Source: a virus. From it: a stretch of 30,317 nt of DNA. The notes beneath the pieces were generated by a model, which saw only the letters and a list, made by a program, of their open reading frames with translations, was not told where the DNA came from and did no database searches. The stretch is from positions 1 to 30,317 of the IMG/VR virus record IMGVR_UViG_3300030331_001353; one strand, 5' to 3'. Below, piece by piece: positions 16,888 to 24,741 of this stretch; the stretch's first letter is position 1; each line of letters begins with the position of its first letter. Both the position numbers and the translations under genes were made by a program.

Positions 16888-19317
16888 TCAGATTAGTTGT
16901 GATAGGTTTACTGATTCCTTTGGTTGCTCCTGTAGTTCTTGCCTTTTGCCTTTTCTCTGAGAAATAAGCTTACTCTGCTCGATAGCTTGCTTCTCTACCC
17001 TATCGTCTTTTCTGTCTTCTTTTAGAACCTCAAGCTTTTCTTTAAATTCTTGTTCTTCAGTTCTAAACCCAAGTGTAGCCTGAGCTCTAATCATCTCAAT
17101 TTCCTTTCGATACTCGTGCTTGACTTGCTCCATCTGCATTTCGATCTGAGCTTTCATCTGCATTGTTTGTGCTTCAAGCTGACTTTGCAGTTGCAGTTCT
17201 TGCATTCTTCCTTGAGAAGCTGATTGAGCTGCTGCCTGAGCTTGTTCAGCCTGGACCCTTGCGTTTTCAGCTGCTTGCTTTTGCATTCTTTCGATTCTCT
17301 TTTTTCTTCTGAGAACCAACAGTCTCTCTGCTTGCGTAATATCTTTAATAGACCTGATAGCAATTGCATCTTCTAAATCAATTTCTTTTTGAGCAAGAGA
17401 AGCTTGAATACTTTGCTCAAGATAAATCTTATCTTGATCCTCCATTTCTTTTACAACCCTTACTCCAAAGTTGTACATAGGCAGATCGCTGAACGAAGAC
17501 AGAATGTCCATGTTCGTTTTTCCAATAGCGTTGGTATACGTTTTAAACAATACAGACTCAAGTGGAATAATCTGCAAGCACTTTACAATGTCTTCGCATG
17601 TCTTTTTGAAAAGAATCATGGCTGCATTGGTAATGTCGTAAATCGCATTGTTACCTGCAGCAATTGCATTCTGCTGCACCCCAACAAGAGTGTCACCCTT
17701 TGGGGTTGAAGCATCCATCATTTCATTAATACCTGTGGTGTCACGAATCATTCTTAGATAATGATTGTAAAGACCAACAAGCTCATTGATGTTTCGAATG
17801 CTATTACCGATCTCTCTAACTGGAGGGTTTTGGAAACCACCCTCTGGGTTCTTACTTCTGTAATAGAAAACACCTGTCTGCTCGTAGATGTCGTGGAGGT
17901 CTAGAGGCTGAAGTTCCCCACCGTTGCCAAGCTGTACATTTTCAAGACCTTCAATGTCAATAATCAAACCGTCAGGTTTAGCCTTTGCAATAGCTTGCTG
18001 GATCTTAAGGTGCGTAAGCTGAAGCATATCAGCAAAGCCTATGCAGCTGTTGACCATAGACTTAGGAATCATACGACGCATATTCGTGCTAACCGCAGAG
18101 TAAGAAAGCCTACACCTACTCAAGTCGTGCATATTCCTAGGAATGTTTGTTTTCATTCCGTAGTTAAAAATATGCTTAGTTCCAGTAATGTAAACGCCAC
18201 CGTAAACCATAGAGACCTCCATCTTGTGAGGCTTTCTTTCGAAAACGCCACCAGCTCTTTCTTTGTATTTAAAGCCCTGGTGATAGAAGCCAGTGTTTCC
18301 GTGACGGTTGTCTTTTTCTTCGTAGTGTATGCAGTCGACAGACATAAACTCGAACTCAAGAACTTCGATCATGTAATCGTCGTACTCGTACTTCATCCTG
18401 TTCGACGTGCTGTCAAAGTATCCTTTGTTTCCTGAGCCGTATTGATACTTGGTTGACGTTTTTGCCAGCTCTTCGTAATCCTTTTCCTCTAACTGATCCC
18501 CAGCAAGTCTCTTAAGTTCTGAGATTGATATTCTTTTCATGTGACCCGCATACATCAAGTCATTCATACCAGGGTCTTCGGTATAGCTGTGGATGAAGTC
18601 AATGGGATCAACATAGTCAACCTTAATGCCGTAGTTAGGGTCATTGCTTCTCTTTACCACAGACATCCCAAGAGCAGTCAAGTCATTGACAGATCTCCTG
18701 TACGTATTGTCATTGAAATCATTCCAAGACAGCGTGAGATTTGTTGCGACTTGAGCCGCCATCTCTGCATCTGTTTTGATATTGGTGTCAATGAGAATCT
18801 CTGCCTCCTCTAAAGTTTCTGGCAACTTATCTGGGTCTTGATCAAGAACGAGACCACCAGTCATCTGCTTAAGAGACTGAAGCTTTTCCCTCATCTTTAC
18901 TTGATTGCGAATCCTGTTTTTCTCATTATTCTTTTCAGAAGAAGAGATAGGGTCGATTGCCTCAAGATTTGGGTATGGGTTTCTTGACAGTATCTTGTTA
19001 GAAACTATCTTTGCAAACTTAGGAAGGATTGGAACTGGAGTGTAGTCCAGGTTTACTAGAGACCCATCAGCATTGTTTGGGTCCAAAGAATTCAACAGCT
19101 GCTTGTAAATGGTAGTATCTTGTGTACCATTTGCATACTCTCTGTTCTTTTCAAAGATCTTGTTCCTGCGCCTGTATAGCGATTCCGAATTAGCAAAATC
19201 TCCCCATTGATTTTCAATTGCCTTTGCGTACTTCAGCCCGTATTCCTTTGAGGCTTTTACCTCCTGTTTTGCTAGGGGATCAGGGAATCCACGGGTGTTT
19301 TTGTTTTTGCTATACAT
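16888..19317 (-). CDS. Portal protein
   Basis: This 809-aa protein follows TerL and forms the DNA entry ring at the capsid vertex. It shows a portal-like N-terminal clip/wing layout (NLDYTPVPILPKFAKIVSNK) and the helical core motif GDTLVGVQQNAIAAGNNAIY near residues 540-560. The C-terminal roughly 170 residues form a long, Gln/Glu/Lys-rich helical segment (AAENARVQAEQAQAAAQSAS, then MKAQIEMQMEQVKHEYRKEI), comparable to a barrel or extended C-terminal coiled coil. The length matches the roughly 800-aa portals of crAss-like phages, longer than many siphovirus portals. It is the first full gene of a transcription unit, preceded by a TATATTTG promoter and a 5-codon open reading frame whose stop (TAA) directly abuts its ATG. 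Confidence 0.82.
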   Translation of the reverse strand: MYSKNKNTRGFPDPLAKQEVKASKEYGLKYAKAIENQWGDFANSESLYRRRNKIFEKNREYANGTQDTTIYKQLLNSLDPNNADGSLVNLDYTPVPILPKFAKIVSNKILSRNPYPNLEAIDPISSSEKNNEKNRIRNQVKMREKLQSLKQMTGGLVLDQDPDKLPETLEEAEILIDTNIKTDAEMAAQVATNLTLSWNDFNDNTYRRSVNDLTALGMSVVKRSNDPNYGIKVDYVDPIDFIHSYTEDPGMNDLMYAGHMKRISISELKRLAGDQLEEKDYEELAKTSTKYQYGSGNKGYFDSTSNRMKYEYDDYMIEVLEFEFMSVDCIHYEEKDNRHGNTGFYHQGFKYKERAGGVFERKPHKMEVSMVYGGVYITGTKHIFNYGMKTNIPRNMHDLSRCRLSYSAVSTNMRRMIPKSMVNSCIGFADMLQLTHLKIQQAIAKAKPDGLIIDIEGLENVQLGNGGELQPLDLHDIYEQTGVFYYRSKNPEGGFQNPPVREIGNSIRNINELVGLYNHYLRMIRDTTGINEMMDASTPKGDTLVGVQQNAIAAGNNAIYDITNAAMILFKKTCEDIVKCLQIIPLESVLFKTYTNAIGKTNMDILSSFSDLPMYNFGVRVVKEMEDQDKIYLEQSIQASLAQKEIDLEDAIAIRSIKDITQAERLLVLRRKKRIERMQKQAAENARVQAEQAQAAAQSASQGRMQELQLQSQLEAQTMQMKAQIEMQMEQVKHEYRKEIEMIRAQATLGFRTEEQEFKEKLEVLKEDRKDDRVEKQAIEQSKLISQRKGKRQELQEQPKESVNLSQLI

Positions 19318-19340
19318 TTAGCCAAACTTATTCATTTCTG

Positions 19341-19348
19341 CAAATATA
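19341..19348 (-). promoter_or_regulatory. Bacteroidota -7 promoter element with 5-codon leader ORF, portal operon
   Basis: Minus strand TATATTTG is followed after 5 nt by ATG at 19335, which opens a five-residue frame (MNKFG) ending in TAA at 19318. The portal ATG begins at the next base, 19317. The leader frame could feed ribosomes into the portal gene, or the ATG may be chance. The element itself matches the consensus exactly. Confidence 0.66.
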
Positions 19349-19357
19349 AGAAAGTCG

Positions 19358-21487
19358 CTATTCTGACTGAATTGGCTTGTATCTCCTGAAAAACTTTCGT
19401 TCAGAAAAGTCAGACTTCTTTTTTTTCTTGTTGACTTTTTGTGCGGCAAGAAGACAAAGTCCAGAACTTATTGTCAAGTCAAACTTTGTGCGATTGTCAA
19501 TCTTGAATCCAATCCAATCCTCAAGGGTTTCGTTAAAGTACATGTTTCCAGACTCACCTGTTTCTGAATTGAATCCAACGTGGTCATGGATGTAAGATTC
19601 TATTGCGTGAGCGTGAGCCTGAATAACCTCTTGTGAGTTTGATGGTATTCCCTTTGTTTTAACATTGACCTTTGCATTTGGAGAGCTTAGGTGCCGTGGC
19701 CTACCCATTAAGTATCCATCGTAACCTCTTGATTCAAAGTATCTTGCAATGCCATACTTATTGTTTTCAATGAGGATAGGGTATCCGTAATAGAACGCAG
19801 CCATAAGTACATCTTCATAAAAGATCTTAGCCAAAGGCGGACGGGACGCATACTCCAATACAAACATGTTTGATGGGTGCTCCATATGAAACTTGTTGTA
19901 CAGGTGTAGCGCTCCTTTCGACCCCCGTCCATCGACGGTGGCGTCAAGGTCGTAGGAGTCAACCCCGCCTACCCCCAGCTCTGCATTAGGTGCGACCAGC
20001 TTTCCCTGATCAAATTTCTTTTTGTTTCTTAACTCCTTTGGAGGCAACCATGAGATATTAAACTTACCCCTTGGGTCTGGAGAGAAAACAACTTCACTAT
20101 CCTGCACCCCATTTTTCCAAATGAAGTTGCCAGTCACCACTGGGTTTGGAAACAACTCTTCGTTGTGATCCATCTGTTCATAGATCTTACCAACATTAAA
20201 TATGCTGCCATCTATGCTGTCCCTAAAAGCTTCATCCTGACTGAATGGAAACTGCCTAATAACCTCGTTAAGTTCTGAGGCATCATGCTTCAAGCTATCT
20301 CTTTCGTTTTTTAAGTAAACCTTCGCCCCCTGATATATCATGTCTCCGTCTACACCCTCTACGGCAGACTCAGGCTGATCTATAACGGGGTTTCCATAAA
20401 CATCAAAGAATCCCTCAAGAGATTCATATGCTGGAATAAACAGTCTGTAAAGACCTGTTCTCGTTCTTCCGTTTGCGTTGCGCTCAAAAGGATCGGAGTC
20501 TCTCCACAGCTCTTTGTATTCCTTGCCCCCTTTGTCCATGGGATTTACGGTGCTGCCTACCAAGGCCTTACCGACAATCTTCCTACCCACAATAAGGCAG
20601 GTTCTTTGAATCCTCCAAGCGTCTCTAATGTCTGTGGGCTTTTCCCACTTGCCCGCCTCGTCAAGGTATAAGATATGTAGTTTTTCCCCGTCGTATGCGT
20701 TGTTGGTGGTGTTCTTCCAGTTTATTACCGTATTAAGAGCTTCGCCCGTCTGCGTAGTCTTATTCTTCTTCGTGATTCTCTTAGAGGGCTCGCGAAAAGC
20801 CAGCTCCATGCGTGGATTGGTCGTTCCATCTTGAATGGGTTTAAAGAAGAAAGGGTAGTGACGAAACATCTGCACCACCTTCTTCATGAATATATTTTCT
20901 TGAGCGTCCTTACCAGTCTTTGACTGGATGCCAAGAAGTTTATCCTTGACTTGTGTCGCTTCATCTAGAAGTACAGACGAGCAGATATTTGTATACCCAC
21001 TACGTCTGCACTTTGTATAAAGCTGCCCAATGCATCTTGGGTCTGCTTCACACGCTGCTAAATGTACGAAAATATCTCTTTGGAATGAAAGAAAGCTCGG
21101 ATAACCTATGTCCATCCGAGTCCACTGAAGCATCATGTAGTGCCTGCCCGTAATATATGTAGGGACACCATTATTGAAAAACCAAAAGCCCTCACGCCTA
21201 CGGCGAAACTCTTCTTCGATATACGGAGAAAACTTTTGTCTGAACTCCCTTGGCATCTCTGCCCACTCATCCATAGACCTAATCCTAGACAGCTCGTCTG
21301 GCATAGGAGCCCTTTCCCACATTTGCATGCGGTTTGACTTGCCATGTCCATGAATTTTCTTTTTGGAAGGGACAGCGGGAAGAACAATGACCAGCCCACC
21401 AAGTTCAACAACTTCACCCTCCGTACCGTTGGGGCAAATCTTAATCCCTGGATCATTGTATTCATCTATGTCTACAAGAACGCTCAT
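19358..21487 (-). CDS. terL: Terminase large subunit (ATPase-nuclease)
   Basis: This 709-aa packaging motor protein drives genome translocation and cuts concatemers. In the N-terminal ATPase domain, the deviant Walker A is CRRSGYT (160-166), Walker B is LHILYLDEAG with D276 and E277, and a coupling motif GSTVNP lies near 311-316. In the C-terminal RNase H-like nuclease domain I see D510 in GVDSYDLD, E574 in ILIENN and D670 in KFDLTISSG, the three expected metal ligands. The length agrees with TerL proteins of crAss-like phages. Its ATG overlaps the stop of a 43-aa basic gene (ATGA), and both lie downstream of tRNA-Arg, probably on one transcript. A small terminase subunit is not recognisable beside it. 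Confidence 0.92.
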   Translation of the reverse strand: MSVLVDIDEYNDPGIKICPNGTEGEVVELGGLVIVLPAVPSKKKIHGHGKSNRMQMWERAPMPDELSRIRSMDEWAEMPREFRQKFSPYIEEEFRRRREGFWFFNNGVPTYITGRHYMMLQWTRMDIGYPSFLSFQRDIFVHLAACEADPRCIGQLYTKCRRSGYTNICSSVLLDEATQVKDKLLGIQSKTGKDAQENIFMKKVVQMFRHYPFFFKPIQDGTTNPRMELAFREPSKRITKKNKTTQTGEALNTVINWKNTTNNAYDGEKLHILYLDEAGKWEKPTDIRDAWRIQRTCLIVGRKIVGKALVGSTVNPMDKGGKEYKELWRDSDPFERNANGRTRTGLYRLFIPAYESLEGFFDVYGNPVIDQPESAVEGVDGDMIYQGAKVYLKNERDSLKHDASELNEVIRQFPFSQDEAFRDSIDGSIFNVGKIYEQMDHNEELFPNPVVTGNFIWKNGVQDSEVVFSPDPRGKFNISWLPPKELRNKKKFDQGKLVAPNAELGVGGVDSYDLDATVDGRGSKGALHLYNKFHMEHPSNMFVLEYASRPPLAKIFYEDVLMAAFYYGYPILIENNKYGIARYFESRGYDGYLMGRPRHLSSPNAKVNVKTKGIPSNSQEVIQAHAHAIESYIHDHVGFNSETGESGNMYFNETLEDWIGFKIDNRTKFDLTISSGLCLLAAQKVNKKKKKSDFSERKFFRRYKPIQSE

Positions 21488-21615
21488 CGGCCCTGAGAGG
21501 CATAAGGCTTCTTGTAGCTCTTAGAGTTTTTGTTCTTAGAGCTCTTTGTCTTAGCGTGAACTCCTTTACGACGAACCCTTTTCTTCTGGTAGGTTGAAAC
21601 TACTTTCTTTGCCAT
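21484..21615 (-). CDS. 43-aa highly basic protein upstream of TerL
   Basis: This short gene was found by reading the gap above TerL. It encodes 43 aa with no acidic residue and about 18 Lys/Arg (STYQKKRVRRKGVHAKTKSS, then NKNSKSYKKPYASQGR). The RxGVHAKTKxSxNKxSKxYKKxYxxQGR pattern is one I associate with very small conserved proteins encoded near terminases in Bacteroidota phages. The stop overlaps the TerL ATG (ATGA), so the two are translationally coupled, and the start sits in the A/T-rich leader shared with the scaffold gene. Binding of DNA or RNA is likely from charge. A packaging-accessory role is inference from position. Confidence 0.65.
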   Translation of the reverse strand: MAKKVVSTYQKKRVRRKGVHAKTKSSKNKNSKSYKKPYASQGR

Positions 21616-21630
21616 TTAAATTAAATTATG

Positions 21631-21704
21631 TACCCCTGTCAGGACTCGAACCTGAAACCTGCGCATTAGAAGTGCGCTGCTCTATCCTGTTGAGCTACAA
21701 GGGC
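21631..21704 (-). tRNA. tRNA-Arg (anticodon TCT)
   Basis: Minus strand, 74 nt with the discriminator base. The 7-bp acceptor (GCCCTTG with CAGGGGT, two G-U pairs) is complete, as is the D arm AGCTC...GAGC. The anticodon loop is in GCGCACTTCTAATGCGC with anticodon TCT, reading AGA codons. The T arm is TCAGG-TTCGAGT-CCTGA. No CCA is encoded. It lies between the divergent promoter and the 43-aa gene and is probably co-transcribed with the packaging genes. Confidence 0.92.
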
Positions 21705-21726
21705 GGCCGACATAAAATGAATCATT

Positions 21727-21745
21727 CAAAGATAAGGTATCTTTG
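21727..21745. promoter_or_regulatory. Palindromic bidirectional promoter, tRNA/TerL versus cargo operon
   Basis: The sequence CAAAGATAAGGTATCTTTG is a perfect inverted repeat of 8-bp arms around AGG. Each arm is a TAnnTTTG -7 element: the plus copy (21738-21745) is followed by TCCC and the ATG at 21750, and the minus copy (21734-21727) points to the tRNA-Arg start about 22 nt away. The palindrome could equally serve as an operator. No clear -33 element is visible on either side. Confidence 0.72.
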
Positions 21746-21749
21746 TCCC

Positions 21750-23651
21750 ATGTACAAAAAACTATTCTTTATGGTGTTCGCATACACCAGCATTTTACAC
21801 GCTCAAGAGCCATGCTCTATGTTAATTCCAAAAGTTAAAACTATGGGGATCAACAGGTTGCAGTTAGACCTTGATGACATCGAAACCGTTACACTACCCA
21901 TCGTGTTTCATGTGGCTCACACTGGTCTTACATCAGAGACCAACATTTCTGACGAGCAAATACTTTCTCAGCTTGATGTACTAAACGAAGAGTTTGAAGA
22001 TAGCAAAATTCAGTTTTGTTTGGCTGTGCGCGACCCTGATGGAAACCCAACCAACGGGATTACAAGAACAGACATGAGCTCAAACAACGAGTACATGATC
22101 AACGGAATCAGCAACGGTCAAGGTATAGGGGCTGACCAGCTTCAGGTTAAGGTTGAGTCTGGGTGCTGGAATCCTGACGAGTACATCAACTACTACATTG
22201 TTTCTGAAATCAACGGCAATGACGGGGGCAACGGTATTCAAGGCTTTGCATACCTAGGTCCAACCAATGACTGCCGAGACGGTGTAGTTTGTTTGTACAA
22301 CGTAACAGGAACAGTGGGTACTCTTAAGCCAGGCCGTGAACTTGGATTCACTGGTGTACATGAGGTTGGTCACCACCTTTCACTCTATCATACCTTCTCC
22401 AATAGCAACGATTGTGTTGAAACAAACTGTGAAACTCAGGGAGACCAAGTGTGCGACACACCGCCAACTCAGTCTAACACTGGGTGTGACAACCCTGTTT
22501 GCCCTGATGCCCTGACAGAGAACTTCATGGACTATACAGTTGAGTCTTGCAAAGAAAGCTTTACTGTTGGTCAGTCAGAGCGCATGCACGAGCAGATTCA
22601 AACTCTCAGGACTGAGCTCGTAGACAACCTGTCTTGCGTTCCTGTTGTAGACTACGACGTAACTCCACTAACAGCACTGTATCAAGATACATGGTGCACC
22701 CCATACCAGGACATCTGGATTGATGTCGTGAATCAAGGAGTTCTTCCTATTGACCTCGTAGAGGTTCAGCTATACTGCAATGGAAACGAATATATAGAGT
22801 ATATCTACGACATTGTTCCTGGTGTACAGTCTGTTCTTTTTGAAGAGGTGTTTGTTGATGGAGCTCAGCAGTTCGAAGTGCAGACTATCAGCTCTCAAGA
22901 TCAGTATGCTGACAATGACTATGCATGGTGGCCCATATCTACCGATGACGGAGATTTGATGGAAATCTTAGTAGATACAGATGTTTGGGCTAATGAGACT
23001 GACTGGGTGATATACGACTCTTTTGGAGAGGAAGTAATAGGTGATGGGAACTATCCTTTTCAGTCAGGTCCATTTGCCTATGAGGTTTGCGTTTTCAACG
23101 GATGCTATGAAGTGGTTATAACAGACATAAACGGAGATGGCTTCTGTCAAATTGATTTTAATAATGATGGAGTATGCGATATTGGGTCAGACGGGATTAC
23201 AGCAACCATCGGTGCTGACACCGTATTTACCACGGGTTACGGCGCTCAATTCTCTGTATGGGAGGAGACCTTTTGTATTGACATCGACCCATGCCCCTTA
23301 GACTTTGATGGCAACGGTACCGTGGGTAACGGGGATATTATTTACATGGTGGGTGAGTGGGGCTGTCAGGGAGATTGCGAAACAGATCCGAACAATGACG
23401 GGGTAGTAAATGTTTTTGACTTGCTGTATGTTCTTACTGAAATCGGAGATGAATGCCCAGTAGAGCAAGACTTGTCAATTGGAATGCTAAAAGATCTTAC
23501 CGTAGCATCATCTAATGGCATTTTCGGAGGGGGTCCACCTCAAATTTACGACATTACTGGCAGGCAAGTTAGAGGGCCAGTCCATAATCTTGCAACTGGT
23601 GTATACATTCTCAAATGGGGTAGGGTGACTAAGAAAGTATTTGTGCAATGA
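21750..23651 (+). CDS. Secreted M43-type metalloprotease with T9SS type A sorting domain
   Basis: From ATG 21750 this is 633 aa. Residues 1-18 form a signal peptide (MYKKLFFMVFAYTSILHAQE, cleavage after HA). The protease domain has H204-E205-x-x-H208-x5-H214 in HEVGHHLSLYH and a Met-turn NFMDY at 259-262, the zinc and Met-turn layout of pappalysin/cytophagalysin (M43) enzymes. The usual glycine at position 211 is serine. Cys-rich loops surround it. A beta region (about 300-450), calcium-type loops (DINGDGF) and a dockerin-like pair (DFDGNGTVGNGD at about 518-529, DPNNDGVVNVFD at about 546-557) follow. The last 35 residues (IYDITGRQV, then GVYILKWGRVTKKVFV) are a T9SS type A sorting domain. 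It would be exported to the cell surface or released by the host T9SS. An earlier in-frame start is rejected because it crosses the tRNA. Its stop overlaps the next gene (ATGA). Confidence 0.87.
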   Translation: MYKKLFFMVFAYTSILHAQEPCSMLIPKVKTMGINRLQLDLDDIETVTLPIVFHVAHTGLTSETNISDEQILSQLDVLNEEFEDSKIQFCLAVRDPDGNPTNGITRTDMSSNNEYMINGISNGQGIGADQLQVKVESGCWNPDEYINYYIVSEINGNDGGNGIQGFAYLGPTNDCRDGVVCLYNVTGTVGTLKPGRELGFTGVHEVGHHLSLYHTFSNSNDCVETNCETQGDQVCDTPPTQSNTGCDNPVCPDALTENFMDYTVESCKESFTVGQSERMHEQIQTLRTELVDNLSCVPVVDYDVTPLTALYQDTWCTPYQDIWIDVVNQGVLPIDLVEVQLYCNGNEYIEYIYDIVPGVQSVLFEEVFVDGAQQFEVQTISSQDQYADNDYAWWPISTDDGDLMEILVDTDVWANETDWVIYDSFGEEVIGDGNYPFQSGPFAYEVCVFNGCYEVVITDINGDGFCQIDFNNDGVCDIGSDGITATIGADTVFTTGYGAQFSVWEETFCIDIDPCPLDFDGNGTVGNGDIIYMVGEWGCQGDCETDPNNDGVVNVFDLLYVLTEIGDECPVEQDLSIGMLKDLTVASSNGIFGGGPPQIYDITGRQVRGPVHNLATGVYILKWGRVTKKVFVQ

Positions 23652-24664
23652 AAAAGTTTATATGGTTTTTAATTCCACTGTTGAGTTGGGGTCAGTGCGA
23701 CATAGAGATTATTGGATTCAATCCTATCTCCACGGACATGACAATTGCTGTCAACGGAGGGTACTGCGGGACCCCCTCAGACTCGATTGGAGAGTTCTTG
23801 CTTGCCCTATCTTTTACTCCGCCTATAGAAGATATACAAGATGATTTTCCTTGTTTCTATGAGGACGGCTGGGCTAAATTAATATTCCCCTTGGACTTTC
23901 CTGGATTCGACATAGGCGAGGGTGAAGACGACATACTTCAGACGGGCGACACTGTTACTTTTAATCTTGCAGAGACGCCTTGGGCTGGATCTGGATCTGC
24001 AGACTGCTGGATTGATGTAATGCAAAGCGCAGCGTACTTCATGGAGTGCGTTATAATAACTGTGTGGCAGATAAATGACAGCGAGGACATAACAGGCGGC
24101 AGCGGACTCGGTGGGTTCCCGTATCCAGATGAAGATGTATGGAACAACTGGATCATGTGGTCTCTAAATGGTGCTTGTTCGCCACCACCACCTCCAATAG
24201 TGTACGGATGCACAGACATGTTCGCATACAACTACAACGGAACCGCTACGATAAATGACGGCAGCTGCGTGTATCAGGGGTGTTTAGATCCTGACGCGCT
24301 CAACTACTGTGAGGAATGCACTATAGAAGGTGACTGCATATATCCTCCAGATGACAACGACTTAGACATTGATTGTAACGACCCATCTATTTACGTTCCA
24401 AATGCGTTTACGCCAAACAATGATGGTATCAACGATATCTGGAGACCCATAACAAAGCAGGATTGTTGGTGGAAGTGGGAGTGCCGCGTGTATAACAGAT
24501 GGGGCACTTTAGTTTGGATAAGCTACGACCCTAACGACAAGTGGATAGGGGAAAAGTTAGAGTATTTTGTTCCTGACGGAGTTTACACATGGGTTATTCA
24601 GGGGTCAACTTGGGGGAGTCAAAAAGTTGTGAGCATGGCTGGCAACGTATCTATATTTAGATAG
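23648..24664 (+). CDS. Secreted protein with T9SS type B (gliding-motility-type) C-terminal domain
   Basis: This 338-aa protein begins with a signal peptide (MKKFIWFLIPLLSWGQC, probable cleavage after SWG). Residues about 20-180 are a Trp/Asp/Gly-rich beta region with several Cys. Residues 187-231 hold a YGCTDMFAYNYNGTATINDG segment, then SCVYQGCLDPDALNYCEECT. This is the GCTDxxAxNYNxxAtxnDGSC module common in surface proteins of marine Bacteroidota. Residues 249-338 are a type B sorting domain: VPNAFTPNNDGINDIWRP, then RVYNRWGTLVW, then DGVYTWVIQG. It would leave by the T9SS along with the protease, with which it shares an overlapping ATGA junction. Its own activity is unknown; adhesion or partner binding is possible. 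Confidence 0.85.
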   Translation: MKKFIWFLIPLLSWGQCDIEIIGFNPISTDMTIAVNGGYCGTPSDSIGEFLLALSFTPPIEDIQDDFPCFYEDGWAKLIFPLDFPGFDIGEGEDDILQTGDTVTFNLAETPWAGSGSADCWIDVMQSAAYFMECVIITVWQINDSEDITGGSGLGGFPYPDEDVWNNWIMWSLNGACSPPPPPIVYGCTDMFAYNYNGTATINDGSCVYQGCLDPDALNYCEECTIEGDCIYPPDDNDLDIDCNDPSIYVPNAFTPNNDGINDIWRPITKQDCWWKWECRVYNRWGTLVWISYDPNDKWIGEKLEYFVPDGVYTWVIQGSTWGSQKVVSMAGNVSIFR

Positions 24665-24741
24665 TCCGCAAGGTGGGACTTGAACCCACATGTGACCAGT
24701 TACCCTTTCTACAAGGTATAAGCTTGAGGGGATACTCGCGG
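24665..24741 (-). other. tRNA-like element, degenerate
   Basis: On the minus strand this 77-nt element has a full 7-bp acceptor stem (CCGCGAG with CTTGCGG, one G-U) and a perfect T arm (GTGGG-TTCAAGT-CCCAC). The 43 nt between them do not fold into normal D and anticodon arms. A TTGTAGA heptamer could read as a Tyr (GTA) loop but its flanks do not pair. No CCA is encoded. It abuts the HNH stop codon on one side and the cargo stop codon on the other. I call it a tRNA relic or a tRNA-like structure, not a functional tRNA. Confidence 0.6.

Noticed and set aside
18153-18359. Minus-strand open frame inside the portal gene in another frame
   Set aside because: It is embedded in a long coding frame on the same strand without start context of its own.
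21594-21749. In-frame upstream extension of the metalloprotease gene by 52 codons
   Set aside because: It runs through the tRNA-Arg gene on the other strand and the promoter palindrome, and would place the signal peptide internally. ATG 21750 gives a proper signal peptide.
22260-23460. Cellulosomal dockerin role for the calcium-loop pair in the protease
   Set aside because: The two Ca-loop repeats are common spacer modules in Bacteroidota secreted proteins. No cohesin partner is present.
24665-24741. Functional tRNA-Tyr (GTA) call
   Set aside because: The loop TTGTAGA is present, but its flanks (ATACC and AAGGG) do not pair and no D arm forms.
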